A stretch of 64,000 bases of DNA, taken from contig CM076153.1 of NCBI GenBank assembly GCA_038025085.1, positions 6,665,501 through 6,729,500 of the forward strand, given 5' to 3'. Source of the stretch: Tetragonia tetragonoides (taxonomy: Eukaryota > Streptophyta > Magnoliopsida > Caryophyllales > Aizoaceae). Below, piece by piece: positions 1 to 12,400 of the stretch (the first letter of the stretch is position 1; each line of letters starts with the position of its first letter). The notes below the pieces were generated by a model. The model did no database searches and was not told where the DNA came from. It saw only the letters and a list, made by a program, of their open reading frames with translations. Made by a program: the position numbers and the translations under genes.

Positions 1-45
1 TCATTTCCGCCATTAATAAACAACCTTATTAGCTTATTATTGCAA

Positions 46-2271
46 ATGATACTACTACCACCATCACCACCACCATTGTTATTGTTTCTCTCTCCTAATA
101 AACCACTGATTGTTATCATCATCATCATCATCCTCATTTGTTCATTGATTGGTACTAGTGAGAGTAGTGCCGGTACCGAGTTCGACTTCGGAACACTGAC
201 TTTGACGAGTTTGAAGCTACTCGGAGACGCACACCTCAATAACGAGAGTGTGCGTCTCACTCGGGACCTCGCGGTCCCGAACTCGGGAGCCGGAAGAGCT
301 TTCTACTCTCATCCAGTCATCTTCCGGCTCCCTGACTCATCCTCATCAAAGTCATCAATAACGACGAGCTTCTCGACCTTCTTCTCATTCTCGATCACCA
401 ACCTCAACCCGTCCTCGATCGGGGGCGGGCTCGCCTTCCTCCTCTCTCCGGACTCGACTCTCATCGGCGGGCCGGGTTCTCAGCTCGGGCTCGCTGGGGA
501 CCCGGCCCGGCCCAATGGGTTCGTGGCGGTGGAGTTCGATACTCTGATGGATGTGGAGTATAAAGACATTAATGGAAACCACGTGGGCCTGGATCTCGGG
601 TCGATGACGTCGGCTTACGTCAGCGATTTGGGTTCGGTGGACGTTGACTTGAAGAGTGGGAATCTCATCAATGCTTGGATCGAGTTCTCTGGGTTGACTC
701 ACGAGTTGAGTGTTTGGGTTTCTTACTCGAATGTCAAGCCTAAAGTCCCTGTTCTCTTTGTTGAGAATTTGGACTTGTATGAGTTTGTTGATGATCTTAT
801 GTATGTCGGGTTTTCGGGTTCAACTCAGGGGAGTACCGAGACTCATAGTATTGAGTGGTGGAGTTTCAGCTCCACTCTCTCTCCTCCCTCTCCGTCTTCG
901 TCTTCATCGCCGGCTTCGAGTCCGGGGGCGAATACGAATACGAATAGTACCCGAACCCCGTCCCCTACAACCGCGCAGCTGATTGCGCCATTGTCAGGTA
1001 CAGGGTCCAGGGCGATCAAGGAAACCCCCGCTACGACCGGGTTGCGACGCAACCCAGGGGCGGTGGCGGGAGTGGTGACCGCGAGCGCGTTCTTTTTAGC
1101 TATGTTCGGCGGGTTGATGTTCTGGTTTTTCTCAAAGAAATCAAGGAGGGTTTCACGGGGTGGAACCCTCGGGGGTTGCTCTTTAGCGACGGATATAATC
1201 AAAATGCCAAAGGAGTTCAGCTACAAGGAGCTGAAATTAGCGACCAAAGGGTTCGATTCGAGTAAGATTATCGGTCATGGGGCGTTTGGGACGGTCTACA
1301 AAGGGATATTGCCGGAAACAGGGCACGTGGTGGCCGTGAAACGGTGTTCGCATAACAATGGTAATGGTGGTGGTCAAGGGAAGAATGAGTTCTTATCGGA
1401 GTTGTCGATAATCGGAACACTAAGGCATAGGAATTTGGTGAGGTTACAAGGGTGGTGTCATGAGAAAGGGGAGATTTTATTGGTGTATGATTTGATGCCT
1501 AATGGGAGTTTAGATAAGGCTCTATTTGAGTCAAGAATGGTTTTAATTTGGTCACATAGGAAAAAGATTTTATTAGGGGTGGCTTCAGCATTAGCTTATT
1601 TGCATCAAGAGTGTGAGAATTTGGTAGTCCATAGGGATGTGAAGACTAGTAATATAATGTTGGATGAGGATTTTAATTCAAGGTTGGGTGATTTTGGGTT
1701 GGCTAGACAAATTGAGCATGATAAGTCCCCGGATGCCACTGTGGCGGCCGGGACTATGGGGTACCTCGCCCCGGAGTACTTACTTACGGGGCGAGCAACT
1801 GAGAAGACTGACGTGTTTAGTTTCGGGGCCGTGTTGCTCGAGGTTGCTACGGGCCGACGGCCCATTGAGAGGGACCGGAATTGGAACAATAATGGGAATG
1901 GGAATGGGAATTTGGTAGATTGGGTGTGGGGATTGCACATGGAAGGGAGGTTGTTAGTGGCAGCTGATGGGAGGTTGAATGGGGAGTTTGATGAAGGGGA
2001 GATGAGTAGAGTTTTGCTTGTTGGGCTTGCTTGTTCACATCCTGACCCATTGGTTAGGCCCACTATGAGATGTGTGGTTCAGATGTTGGTTGGGGAGGCT
2101 GAGGTTCCTATTGTCCCTAGAACTAAACCTTCAATGAGCTTCACCACTTCTCAGCTTCTCTTGAGCTTGCAGGACAGTGTTTCGGATTGTAATGCGTTGC
2201 TTACGATCTCGGCTTCGTCGTCGGAGAACAGCTTCCTTGGTGGTGGTGGTGGTGCTGAGGAGCTAGTCTAG
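46..2271 (+). CDS. LECRK-VIII-like: L-type lectin-domain receptor kinase (LecRK clade VIII-like), intronless
   Basis: A complete single-exon reading frame of about 741 residues from the ATG at 46; an in-frame TTG at 40 is not a plausible plant start. A very hydrophobic N-terminus (run of Ile around residues 25-35) acts as signal peptide. Residues ~45-285 form a legume-lectin domain (FDFGTLTL, GGGLAFLLSP, VAVEFDT, NHVGLDLGS, YVGFSGSTQGSTETHSI). A Ser/Pro-rich stalk (~290-340) leads to a membrane helix near 345-368 (VVTASAFFLAMFGGLMFWFF) followed by basic residues. The cytoplasmic kinase has the P-loop GHGAFGTVYKG, Lys in VAVKRC, HRDVKTSNIMLD, DFG and GTMGYLAPEY, so it looks like an active RD kinase. 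The family senses extracellular ligands at the plasma membrane in defence or growth. The length is normal for the family. The clade VIII assignment rests on remembered similarity to At3g53380 and At5g03140. The kinase call is very secure; the clade is moderately secure. Confidence 0.93.
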   Translation: MILLPPSPPPLLLFLSPNKPLIVIIIIIILICSLIGTSESSAGTEFDFGTLTLTSLKLLGDAHLNNESVRLTRDLAVPNSGAGRAFYSHPVIFRLPDSSSSKSSITTSFSTFFSFSITNLNPSSIGGGLAFLLSPDSTLIGGPGSQLGLAGDPARPNGFVAVEFDTLMDVEYKDINGNHVGLDLGSMTSAYVSDLGSVDVDLKSGNLINAWIEFSGLTHELSVWVSYSNVKPKVPVLFVENLDLYEFVDDLMYVGFSGSTQGSTETHSIEWWSFSSTLSPPSPSSSSSPASSPGANTNTNSTRTPSPTTAQLIAPLSGTGSRAIKETPATTGLRRNPGAVAGVVTASAFFLAMFGGLMFWFFSKKSRRVSRGGTLGGCSLATDIIKMPKEFSYKELKLATKGFDSSKIIGHGAFGTVYKGILPETGHVVAVKRCSHNNGNGGGQGKNEFLSELSIIGTLRHRNLVRLQGWCHEKGEILLVYDLMPNGSLDKALFESRMVLIWSHRKKILLGVASALAYLHQECENLVVHRDVKTSNIMLDEDFNSRLGDFGLARQIEHDKSPDATVAAGTMGYLAPEYLLTGRATEKTDVFSFGAVLLEVATGRRPIERDRNWNNNGNGNGNLVDWVWGLHMEGRLLVAADGRLNGEFDEGEMSRVLLVGLACSHPDPLVRPTMRCVVQMLVGEAEVPIVPRTKPSMSFTTSQLLLSLQDSVSDCNALLTISASSSENSFLGGGGGAEELV

Positions 2272-3130
2272 TTTATCACCCACCAGCTACATGGTTGTAA
2301 ATCTCTGACCTTTTATGATTATTATTATTTATTCTATTTTAGGGGAGGGGTTGGTGTTATTTCATTTGATTAGCTATATATGTATGTATATGTATACACA
2401 ATAATGTGACTCCTTGAAGCCCAAAATCTTTTCCCCAAAAGAGAAGGGGGAGAAAGGGTTGTATTATTCACAAAGTTTAGGACTTTTAGCTGGATTTTTG
2501 GGGTTAATTAAGGGCAAACCCTTGATTTTTGTAATACTTTTTTATGGTTATTTTAACCAAATATATAAAGATAAGTTGAAGTTTAGACAATGTAGACGAA
2601 TTTCAAGGTCATCTAATGACATTATTGTTGATATCTTGTAACGTTGTATTAATGGCAATGACAATTGACAACGGCTAAATGGGGAGAAATGGGGCAGTGA
2701 TGATGATGATTGGGTAAATTAAGGGAAATGGTGGGTCATAAGTGGTTGCCTTCCACAAATCATACAAGTCAAAAAGGGCACACCACACATTGGTGTGTAG
2801 GACATTGAGTAGAGGTATGGTAAAGTATAGTGACCAAAAGGTGGGCATATTTATTTTAACTTTATGGAAGAGCTTTCTTTAAGGTGGCTTTTTTGTATGT
2901 ATAACAAGAAAAATATTATCAAAGGGTACTTACTTGTGCTTATTTCACGGGCTTGTCATGAGGTCATCATGTGTGACTGACAAGTCAAATATGTATTTGA
3001 GTAGCAAAGGATATTTGCGAATGGCCCACATTGAAAGTGTCACAGGCTCACAGCAAGCGAAGATAATGCATTAACTTAAGCCTCACTGTGTCAGGCACAC
3101 ATAATGCTACTGATAAGTGATAACTGAGGT
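2272..3130. other. Intergenic: lectin kinase 3' flank, no gene seen
   Basis: AT-rich sequence after the lectin kinase stop. It holds only short open frames without recognisable protein similarity. I looked here for the missing N-terminal callose synthase exons (Vta1-like helical region, and the PEC/CYI-type segment that precedes the first visible exon) and found none. About 1.2 kb would in any case be too short for that many exons plus introns. A motif AAGATAATG near 3060 recurs near 3293 and could be a target-site duplication of the following SINE. Confidence 0.6.
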
Positions 3131-3296
3131 GTGAGGTGCTAGCGCAGTGGTGCTGCCTCCCAATTCCCGTGAGCTTGCCCTGGGATCGAATCCTCATCTT
3201 ACCCCTTCCTTTACTAATTATCCCACTCCCCTTGTAATGACTATAACTGATAAGCATCCCTGGCCCAAACAACACATAAGAAAAAAAAGGAAAAGA
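3131..3296 (+). mobile_element. tRNA-derived SINE
   Basis: An RNA polymerase III A box (TAGCGCAGTGG, 3140-3150) is followed ~35 bp later by a B box (GGATCGAATCC, 3183-3193). A non-tRNA body follows, ending in an A-rich tail (3279-3296). The promoter spacing fits a SINE. A real tRNA is excluded because no cloverleaf acceptor stem closes. It lies just upstream of the first recognisable callose synthase exon. A possible direct repeat (AAGATAATG near 3060 and 3293) would place the left border further out, so the 5' limit is uncertain. Confidence 0.7.
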
Positions 3297-3450
3297 TAAT
3301 GTATATGTAAGCTCTATTTAATAATAGCAGTGGCTTCTACTAGAAAAGTGTTATATGAGGTGGATCATGGATGACTTGCAAAGTCCAATAATAATTACAT
3401 AGAATTTTATCTAACCTTTTCTCATTAAAATTTTCGTTTATGCTGTTCAG

Positions 3451-6400
3451 ATGGCATATGAATTGCATAGTATGTTAACTGGTGCTGTTAGCTTGATGAC
3501 ATGGGAAAAGGTCATGCCTGCACATGGAGGAGGAAAGGATGGTTTTCTTAATAATGTTGTCACCCCTATTTACGACGTTATTGAGAAGGTACTTGAAGAA
3601 CTTGAATTGAATTCTTACTGGACTTTTTTTGGTATCCTAATCTGACATTGTTTCCGTATATTAAAGGAAGCAAAGAAAAGCCAAAATGGAACTGCTGATC
3701 ATTCTACATGGAGAAACTATGACGATCTGAATGAGTTCTTCTGGTGAGAAACAAATGTGCAGATTCATTAAGCTATAGTATAGATAAGTCCTAGTTGAAT
3801 TCATGCTAAGAACTACTACAGAAAAATAATGCTTGTGATTATGTGCCCTGCAGGTCACAACATTGTTTCGGAATTGGTTGGCCAATGCGTCTTGATCATG
3901 ATTTCTTTTGCGTGAAGGCCCATGACAATCAGAGTAAAAGGAGTACCTGGATTCCTCTATGGAATTCCAAAGGCAAGAGAGGGGTGAAGAAAGATGAGGA
4001 GCAGGGGGTATGCATTGGCCTTAGCTTATTGCAATTACTAGTTCTTTCTTCTTCCAAATTGAAGTGCTATGACTAAGACCGTACCAAATCAATACCGTTT
4101 GTAGAAAGCAGGCTGAAGAGTACCTTTTTTGTTGTCAGATCTCTTCTTGATGACTTTGTTGACACTTCCTCTGAGGATCTATTCATCATATAAGATATAC
4201 AGAGTATGTTTATAGCTTATCAACATAGTATTGGTAGTCAGGAAAATTGATTATGCCTTCTCCCACAGTCCCACCCATAGGTTAGTGTACGTAGGGGAGG
4301 AATTGCATAAGGCAGCCAACAGCCATCAAACTTTGGCGGAGCTTTTTTCTTGTGTGGATTCTTCATGATGGATTGCTCACAACTCACAAAGCATCGATTT
4401 AGTCAGCCTTATCTTGGTTTGGTTTGGTTTGGTTTGGTTTGGTTTATAGAGAAAAATAAACTGTAACTTGAGGAGTCTAAGCGGCCATGTGTCACAGGAA
4501 ATGTATTCTGTTCTTTAAACTTCCCATCTTTTCTTTAATGATAATTTCTATCTTCATGCTTGTTGCAGGCCACTGTGGACGAGGAAAGTCAACAGAAATG
4601 GCTTGGGAAAACAAATTTCGTTGAGATTCGTTCATTTTTGCAGATATTTAGAAGTTTTGATAGAATGTGGAGCTTTTTAATTTTAGCCCTTCAGGTTGGT
4701 AGTACCAATTAACTGTCAAGTGACTTATAGTGAAGGAATTTCACATTTTTTGAGCCTAACCTTTTCTTTTCCCCCCTAGGCACTGATTATTATTGCATGC
4801 CATGATCTGAGCTCACCTCTTCAATTGATTGACAAGGCGATACTTGAGGATGTGATGAGCATCTTCATTACATCTGCAGCACTCAAAGTTATACTAGGTA
4901 TGATAGATAGACCATACAAAATTTTGTGAAAAGTTTGTTATGGTTTAATAATTGGGAGTCTTTTTACTCTTCTTATATGGTGTAATACTTGAGTCTTGAG
5001 ACACATACAAATGAAGATTGTGTTTGAAAAAACAGAGTTGTTTACATAGTGTGTCCCGACTCGTGTGTGACCTTGAACTGGGTGTATAAGAAGAGCTGAG
5101 ACCAGTCACTTTCATAAGAATTACAGTCCCAAAGAATGTTGTCTGCACTATGAATCCTGTCGCACTCTTTTGTCATAAATCCAGTTTCTTCTTTTTAAAT
5201 TCAGAACTCATAGGATTCTCTTGGCTTCACAGAAACTTTTTCAATGCAAAACTCATAGCAAACTTCCCATAGATCAATATGGAGGCAAAAGCCATGGCTT
5301 TCCTCCCTCCCTTGTTGATCAGTAACTTTCTTACCATTTTGGTAATTCATGTTGGATGGGTTTCTTAGATATCAGCTTAAAGATTGTGCTACATTAGTCA
5401 TACTAACTGTTGAATCAAACAGTCAGTTAATACTCCTATGATTTATTGACTGGTTCTGACAGTGTTATTTTTTCCAGGACTTGTTGCTTGGCCTTTTCAT
5501 GAATAGTTTGTAGTTAACTTCAGGAGATTGAATTTACTGTTATTTGAGGTTGCCTGAGCTACTTGCAAGTTGCATGTTTACAAAGAACTTCTGAATCCTC
5601 AACTGTATTAAAATTCTTATCAGTCTAAAAGGTTGATACTTCGTATTGCAGCTGCTCTTGACATTATATTTACATGGAAAGCTAGGCGAACAATGGAATC
5701 TCATCAAATCTTGAAATATATTCTGAGGCTGATAATTGCAGTGATATGGACTATAATTCTTCCCGTTACCTATGTGCGTACGAGAAGAAAATATACTTGT
5801 TATTCCATTCGCGGGAGCTTGCTTGGAGACTGGTGTTATTCATCATTCATGGTGGCGGTTGTTATTTACCTGATGACTAATGCCGTTGACATGATTCTTT
5901 TCTTTGTTCCTGCGGTGGGCAGATACATTGAGACCTCCAATCACAGGATATGCACTATTTTGTCATGGTGGACACAGGTAGGACAAATAGCTCCTAACAC
6001 TTGCAACATGAACTACTATTTTACGTACTGAAAAATATTAGTTTAGACCTGAGCTGCTTTAGGCCTTGCTTATCAAGTATTGTCTTTAGATCACACTTGT
6101 TGTTCCCTGCTCCAATTTCTCGTGACAGTGGTTTATCTACTTATTTGCAAAAGTAAAGTATTATCCATTTCTTTTGCATGTTTCATTATCGTAATCTGAA
6201 AATACAGGCTCTGGTTCTATTATAAGCACAGAGTTTTCCGAGGGATACATACACTGTACTGTGCAGCTCTCATGATTATAATGATATACACTGTACTGTG
6301 CAGCTCTCATGATTATAATGATATACATGTATAGAGGAAATGGAAGGTTACTACTTTTGCTTCTAGGATGTGGAGATTATTTCGAGGTCCATTTAAAGAA

Positions 6401-9400
6401 ATTTATTTTATTCCACATCACATGCAGTTTTTATTATAGCAAATGGCAATTATTTACAAAAGTTGCTTTTCTTTCTACAATTGCCCCCTCCTCTTTTTCG
6501 CCCTTTTATTATGCCATGCTATTGTGGGTGCTGACAAAAGATTTGGCGTTTGAGCCGCTGTAAATGGCATGATGTATATCCAGTTTTCTTGGTCTGATTT
6601 TCCCTTGGCTGTTTCATTATGATTGTTTTTTAATTAATGCATGAGGTGATCAGTTCCCTGATCCCAGGATAATTATACTGAGTTACTCTGATTAATTTTT
6701 TGTTGTTGTCATGTAGCCTAGGTTATATGTTGGACGTGGAATGCAAGAGGATCAATATTCTGCATTCAAGTAACGATTCTTATAGCTTTACCTCACTAGT
6801 CACTCCTCATTAGGCCCATAATTTTGTTCCTTCATAATATCTCAAATTTCTGAGTCATGTCTCACATCTTATTCACAGGTACATGCTATTCTGGGTGCTG
6901 TTACTGTTGAGTAAACTTTTATTCAGCTATTATTTTGAGGTTAGTAAACGTAGCAGGGCTGTCATGACTTAGCTTGCTCTGGTATCTTAAAATGATAGGG
7001 ATCATATATTGGAATTTACTGACTGTAAGCAACAGACTTTGGACATATGATATATAGTAGTAGCCCGAAGTATGAGCTCGAGGAGACAAGTTTGAGGGTA
7101 AATTCAACTAACTAGGATTAGAAGTTTACTAAGAAGCTGACAGTCAGACCATGCCAACCAAGAATTTCTTTACTATGATGCTGACAGTCAGATCATGCCA
7201 ACAAAAAAAAATCAAAATTTTCTGCCATTAAGATTGAAGCTCAGCTCTAGAAATCTGAATCCAAATTCCGAAAATTTGCAGCATATTCCTGCTGCTTCAG
7301 AAACTGTGGTCCTCTTAAGTCTTACCTATATTTTCGTTGTGTATTATGTCTATTTGAGCCAATTGATCGATCTTCAGTGTCAATGAAATGTGCAGATAAA
7401 ACCACTTATAGAACCAACAAGGGAAATCATGAGAATTGGTATGAACAGGTACGAGTGGCATGAGATTTTTCCCCAAGGTAAATTTCTTTTTACGTTGACA
7501 GTACTCAGAAGACTTTTCTATGAGTTTGGTTACTTAGGATCTAATTGTGATGTACATGCTGGTTCAGTTAAAAGTAATGCTGGTGCACTTGTGGCTGTTT
7601 GGGCTCCTATTATTCTGGTAAGTTTTGTAGGAACCTGGAAGTAAATATGTTGAGTCATAAGCATCAAACATATCCAAGGAAATCCACTTTTTTGCTTTAA
7701 CCAGTTAAGAGTCTAACCTAGGCATATGAGATCAATTTGGACATATATATTTGACCTTACTCCTATTCTTCTTTCAGGTGTATATTATGGATACACAGAT
7801 CTGGTACTCCGTTTTCTGTACACTTTTTGGTGGCGTGTATGGAGTTTTGCATCATCTTGGAGAGGTAAGTGCACTGTTCTGCTTTCACTTGTTCTTCAGT
7901 GACATGTTATGTTGTTGTAGTTTAATCTTCAATGTACAGATACGCACACTGGGAATGCTACGAAGTAGATTTCAAACCTTGCCTTTTGCATTTAATGCCC
8001 GCTTAATCCCACCATTAATAAGAAGTGATGGAGAAAGAAGAAGCAGAGGGTTTTTCAGTCGACTGAAAAAGGTATCATCTTGCAACCTGTAGACATGGAA
8101 CTCATTGCTAGCACTTATTGTGGGTATTTACTTTGCATTTCAAAATAATATTGTCATAGGAACCTGGAAATGGAAAGAATGGTATTGCCAGGTTTGTGAT
8201 ATCGTGGAACGAAATAATCAAGAGTTTCAGACAAGAGGACTTGATAAGCAACAGGTAGGTAATTGTTTACGAGTCTAATTTATAATCATTCTTTAGAGGA
8301 AAGTCTTTAGTGAATGTTTTTCTTTCTGTAACAGAGAGAGGGATTTGATGACTATGCCCTTGTCATCAGAAATATTCTCAGGTCGTGTTCGTTGGCCAGT
8401 CTTTCTTTTGACAAATGAGGTATTGATGAGTACGTTTAACTCATTTCTGAATTTATGTTTTTTTGGTCACAGAGCCTTAACTTGTCAGTTTATAATCATG
8501 CAGCTCTCAACAGCAATGAGCATTGCGAGGGATTTTGTGGGCAAGGACGAAGATCTTATTAGAAAGATAAAGAAAGATAGTCTTATGTATTGTGCAGTGA
8601 AAGAGTGCTATGATTCACTTAAGTATATTCTTGAAATCATTGTTGTTGGTGAGCTGGAGAAAAGGTAAAGAACAGGAGCTATCAGTTGACGAGATCTTTA
8701 ATTTTTTTGTTTTTGTTTGTGACAAAATTTTTCTCTTCATAGTTCATAGTTTTATCCTATCAGAGTTATGGAAATTTCTGTTTCTTATGGTAGTCTTTGG
8801 ATGTTCAGGGTTCTTTCTAGTATACTAGCTGAAATTGAGGAAAGTATCCAGAGATCTACTCTTCTTGAGGACGTTCGTATGAGTGAGCTACCAGCTCTAC
8901 TTGCTAAATGCATCGAATTAGTTGAGCTTCTGGTAATTTTTGCGCAGTGATGCTCTAGTTTACATACTTTTGAATACTTTTAATTATTTATTTAAGTCCA
9001 ACTACAAGCTGCTCACTATTTCCAGGTTGAGGGGAACGAGGATCACTATGTCGAAGTAGTGAAAGTACTCCAGGACATCTTTGAGCTTGTGACAAATGGC
9101 ATGATGATAAATGACTCCAGGTTTGTTCGGTGCTAATTCTATTCTATACTGATTAGTTTCTGATTTCAAAACTAAATATGACATACGCATAGAACGTTGG
9201 AAATGCTATACGCTTCCCAAGACATTGTGGAAGATTCAGCAATCTTCCTCGGAAAGGTTCAACAAGAGGTATTTGCATCAGAGGGTTCTATTCACTTCCC
9301 ACTGGCAGACAATGAGGCTCTGCATGAGCAGGTAATCAACCCTACCTTTCACTTTGTCTTTATTCAATGTACTTGTTTTCACATATGTGGTCTTCTTGAC

Positions 9401-12400
9401 ATCTCTAGAGACTTCTGATCTGATTGTTAGTAGTATTCGTCATGTTGTCAAACCATTGAACTGCTCTCGAGGTTTTTCTCTTTGTGAACTAGTGCCCATT
9501 GTCTCAACTTGACAACTTGAAATGCAGGACATGTGAAAATTATGGCATCTATATACCCAATTAATATGTGAAAGACATGAAATTGAGCATGCAAAACTAC
9601 ACATGAACTCTGTTCATTTTTTACCTGAAATAATTTAAGTTAATACTTGATATGTAACAGATAAAACGTTTTCTTTTGCTACTTACGGTGAAAGACAAAG
9701 CTATGGATATTCCAGAAAACTTGGATGCTCGGAGGCGCCTTTCTTTCTTTGCCACTTCTCTCTTTATGAATATGCCTGATGCTCCTAAAGTACGCAATAT
9801 GCTGTCATTCAGGTCAGAATTTTATTTCCTCTGTTTTCATTCATGTGTTAAAAATGAAAGAATCCTTGTTTCCATATGACCATAACTCTAATCACATTTA
9901 CGCAGAGGTTAAAGTGTTACTACCTAATATAACTGTCAAAATTGTTATATCAAGTTAGCTTCTGGTCAATTATGTAGCATGCCCTTTTAATTCATTTTGA
10001 TGCTGATATTAGAGCCTTAGGCACTCCGCACCTTTTCTTATCTTTTTTTCTTCTTCTTTTCTTTCGAATGTGGGTCTGGTTATTGTTCACCACATGTTAA
10101 GAAATAGAAAAGGAACACAGATTTCTTCCAGAATTAAGGGAAGCTTCTTTTCGCACGTATTCCCTTCTCTGCACAGCATGTCATTGTCGTATGTATCTAC
10201 ATTGCAAAGGAGTTTAAAGAAAGGGCTAATCCCACATCCTAGGTCTGACTATGTAGATCTTCAATAATGCATAGACATCCTAGATTCCTAGGTCTTGATT
10301 ACATGGCATGCTGTGTTTTTGTGCAGTGTGTTGACCCCACATTACATGGAAGAAGTTAAGTTCTCCATGAAGGAACTTCTTTCAAGCCAAGAACAGGTGT
10401 CGATAATCTTTTACCTGAAAAAGATATATCCAGGTTCTTTGATATTACATATGGGTTTTCTTCCAAAAAGATAAATAAATAGGTCATTATAAAAATTCGC
10501 AGATGACACTTTTATTTTTTGGTTCCCTTAGATGAATGGAGAAACTTCTTGGAACGTGTGGGGTGTGAAGATTTAGATACAATAAAATCTGAAAACAAGG
10601 TGGATGAGCTTAGGAATTGGGCTGCCTTCCGGAACCAGACTCTGAGCAGAACAGGTAGGTAAAGCGAATCCTTTATATGCAATGAAATTTAGATTCAAAA
10701 TTAGTAGTGGATACTGGATATGTAGTCAATTCCTGCATAACTTACTTTTCTCTCTGTTTGTTGTAACAGTCAGAGGAATGATGTACTACAGAAAAGCTTT
10801 AACATTACAAGCTTTCCTTGACATGGCAGAAAATGAAGGTTTGTCCTCTTGATGAACTCTGTAATATGCTTGTAATTCCACTAAATTCACAGCATGTTTG
10901 AGCTGAGTTTTGTGCATTCCAGACAGAATACTTATCTGACATGTTACGCTTCTGTCCTTGATGCTTTTCTTGGTCTCAGATATTCTTCAAGGTTATGATG
11001 CCATTGAGAGGGGAAATGACACTTTATGTGCTGAACTTGATGCATTGGCTGACATGAAATTTACATACGTCATCTCTTGGCAAATGTATGGTACATGCAA
11101 AGCTGCTGGGGATCCACGTGCACAGGACATAACTGATTTGCTGACCAGGTATCGTTTATATATGGGCATAGTTTTGTTTCCATCATTTTCATATTTCAAA
11201 TTAGAAATTACATCATGTTCAATATTTGGTCAATGTGTGAAGGAACCCAGCTTTGCGTGTTGCTTATGTTGAAGAGAAAGAAGAAATTATCGCAAATACA
11301 CCCCGAAAGGTTTATTCATCCGTCTTAGTTAGAGGAGGAGCCATTGGTTATGACCAGGTAATCTGCAATGCACATACGGAATGTCAGAGGCTGTGATGAA
11401 TTTTCTTTCAGATTGCTTACAACATGTAGCTTTGTATATCCTCTTGATTGCAAACATGCAACTTATGCATATGATTCAAATTTGCAGGAAATATATCGTA
11501 TAAAGCTTCCTGGTCAACCTAATATAGGGGAAGGAAAGCCTGAGAACCAAAATCATGCTATAGTTTTTACACGTGGTGAAGCACTCCAGACAATAGATAT
11601 GAACCAAGTACGTATGCAGTTCCGTAGATGGTATTTAATTGAAACACTTGTGCTCCTTACAATACAAATACTTTCAGGATAACTATTTGGAAGAAGCTTT
11701 CAAAATGAGAAATATCCTTCAAGAATTTCTGGAAGATCGAGTACACGGACCTCCCACAATACTTGGTTTGAGAGAGCATATATTTACTGGAAGGTCAGTT
11801 CTTATAAACTCACTGGTCTGCCTGATGTTGGAATCATCTTTAAGAACTCAAAACATTTTGGAAATAGGGCTCATTCATAAAGAAAACTCTTAGGACTATA
11901 ATGATCATTTCTGACATTAACCCTGAGTGGGTAGCTCAACTGGTAAGACCCTTGAGAATTGTTCCAGAGGTCTCAGGTTCGAGCCTCCTCAGGGCCAGTG
12001 GAGGTTTTCCTTGTCGGTAACTTCAGGGCCCATGGTTAGTCGGAAAATCCCAGATACCCATTTTATCCAAAAAAAAAAAAAAAACTTTTCCTTTAGTTCT
12101 TCCTGGCTGATGAGTTCTTTCGGTGTTTCAGTTTTTAGAACGACCTTCCCACATAAGGAAAGTCGCTAGTTTGCTGAATATCCATAGCCAATGTTAGCCT
12201 CATTGATATGAAGAACAATATTACTGTAGCTTTGATACTCATCTCTCTTGCTAGTGGTAGCCCACACTTAAAACTTAACAGTTATTGCTTCCAGAATCAG
12301 AATGAACATACCTTTGCTTTACTGTCATGTCACATAAGGTAATAAGCTTTTCTGTCAAGATGTTATGTTTTGTTTCCCTCTATAAAGCTCATGATTTGAT

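Noticed and set aside
385..702. Minus-strand open frame inside the lectin kinase (and others at 843-1202 and 1605-2063)
   Set aside because: Shadow frames of the GC-rich, conserved plus-strand coding sequence; no family resemblance.
3048..3275. Minus-strand 75-codon frame
   Set aside because: It overlaps the SINE and shows no similarity to any family I know.
3131..3296. tRNA gene suggested by A and B boxes (also at 11921-12084 and 33993-34165)
   Set aside because: The promoter boxes are present, but no cloverleaf or acceptor stem closes and long non-tRNA bodies follow. SINEs explain them better.
4416..4445. Interstitial telomere-like repeat
   Set aside because: The unit GGTTT is not the plant TTTAGGG repeat; it is a simple microsatellite.
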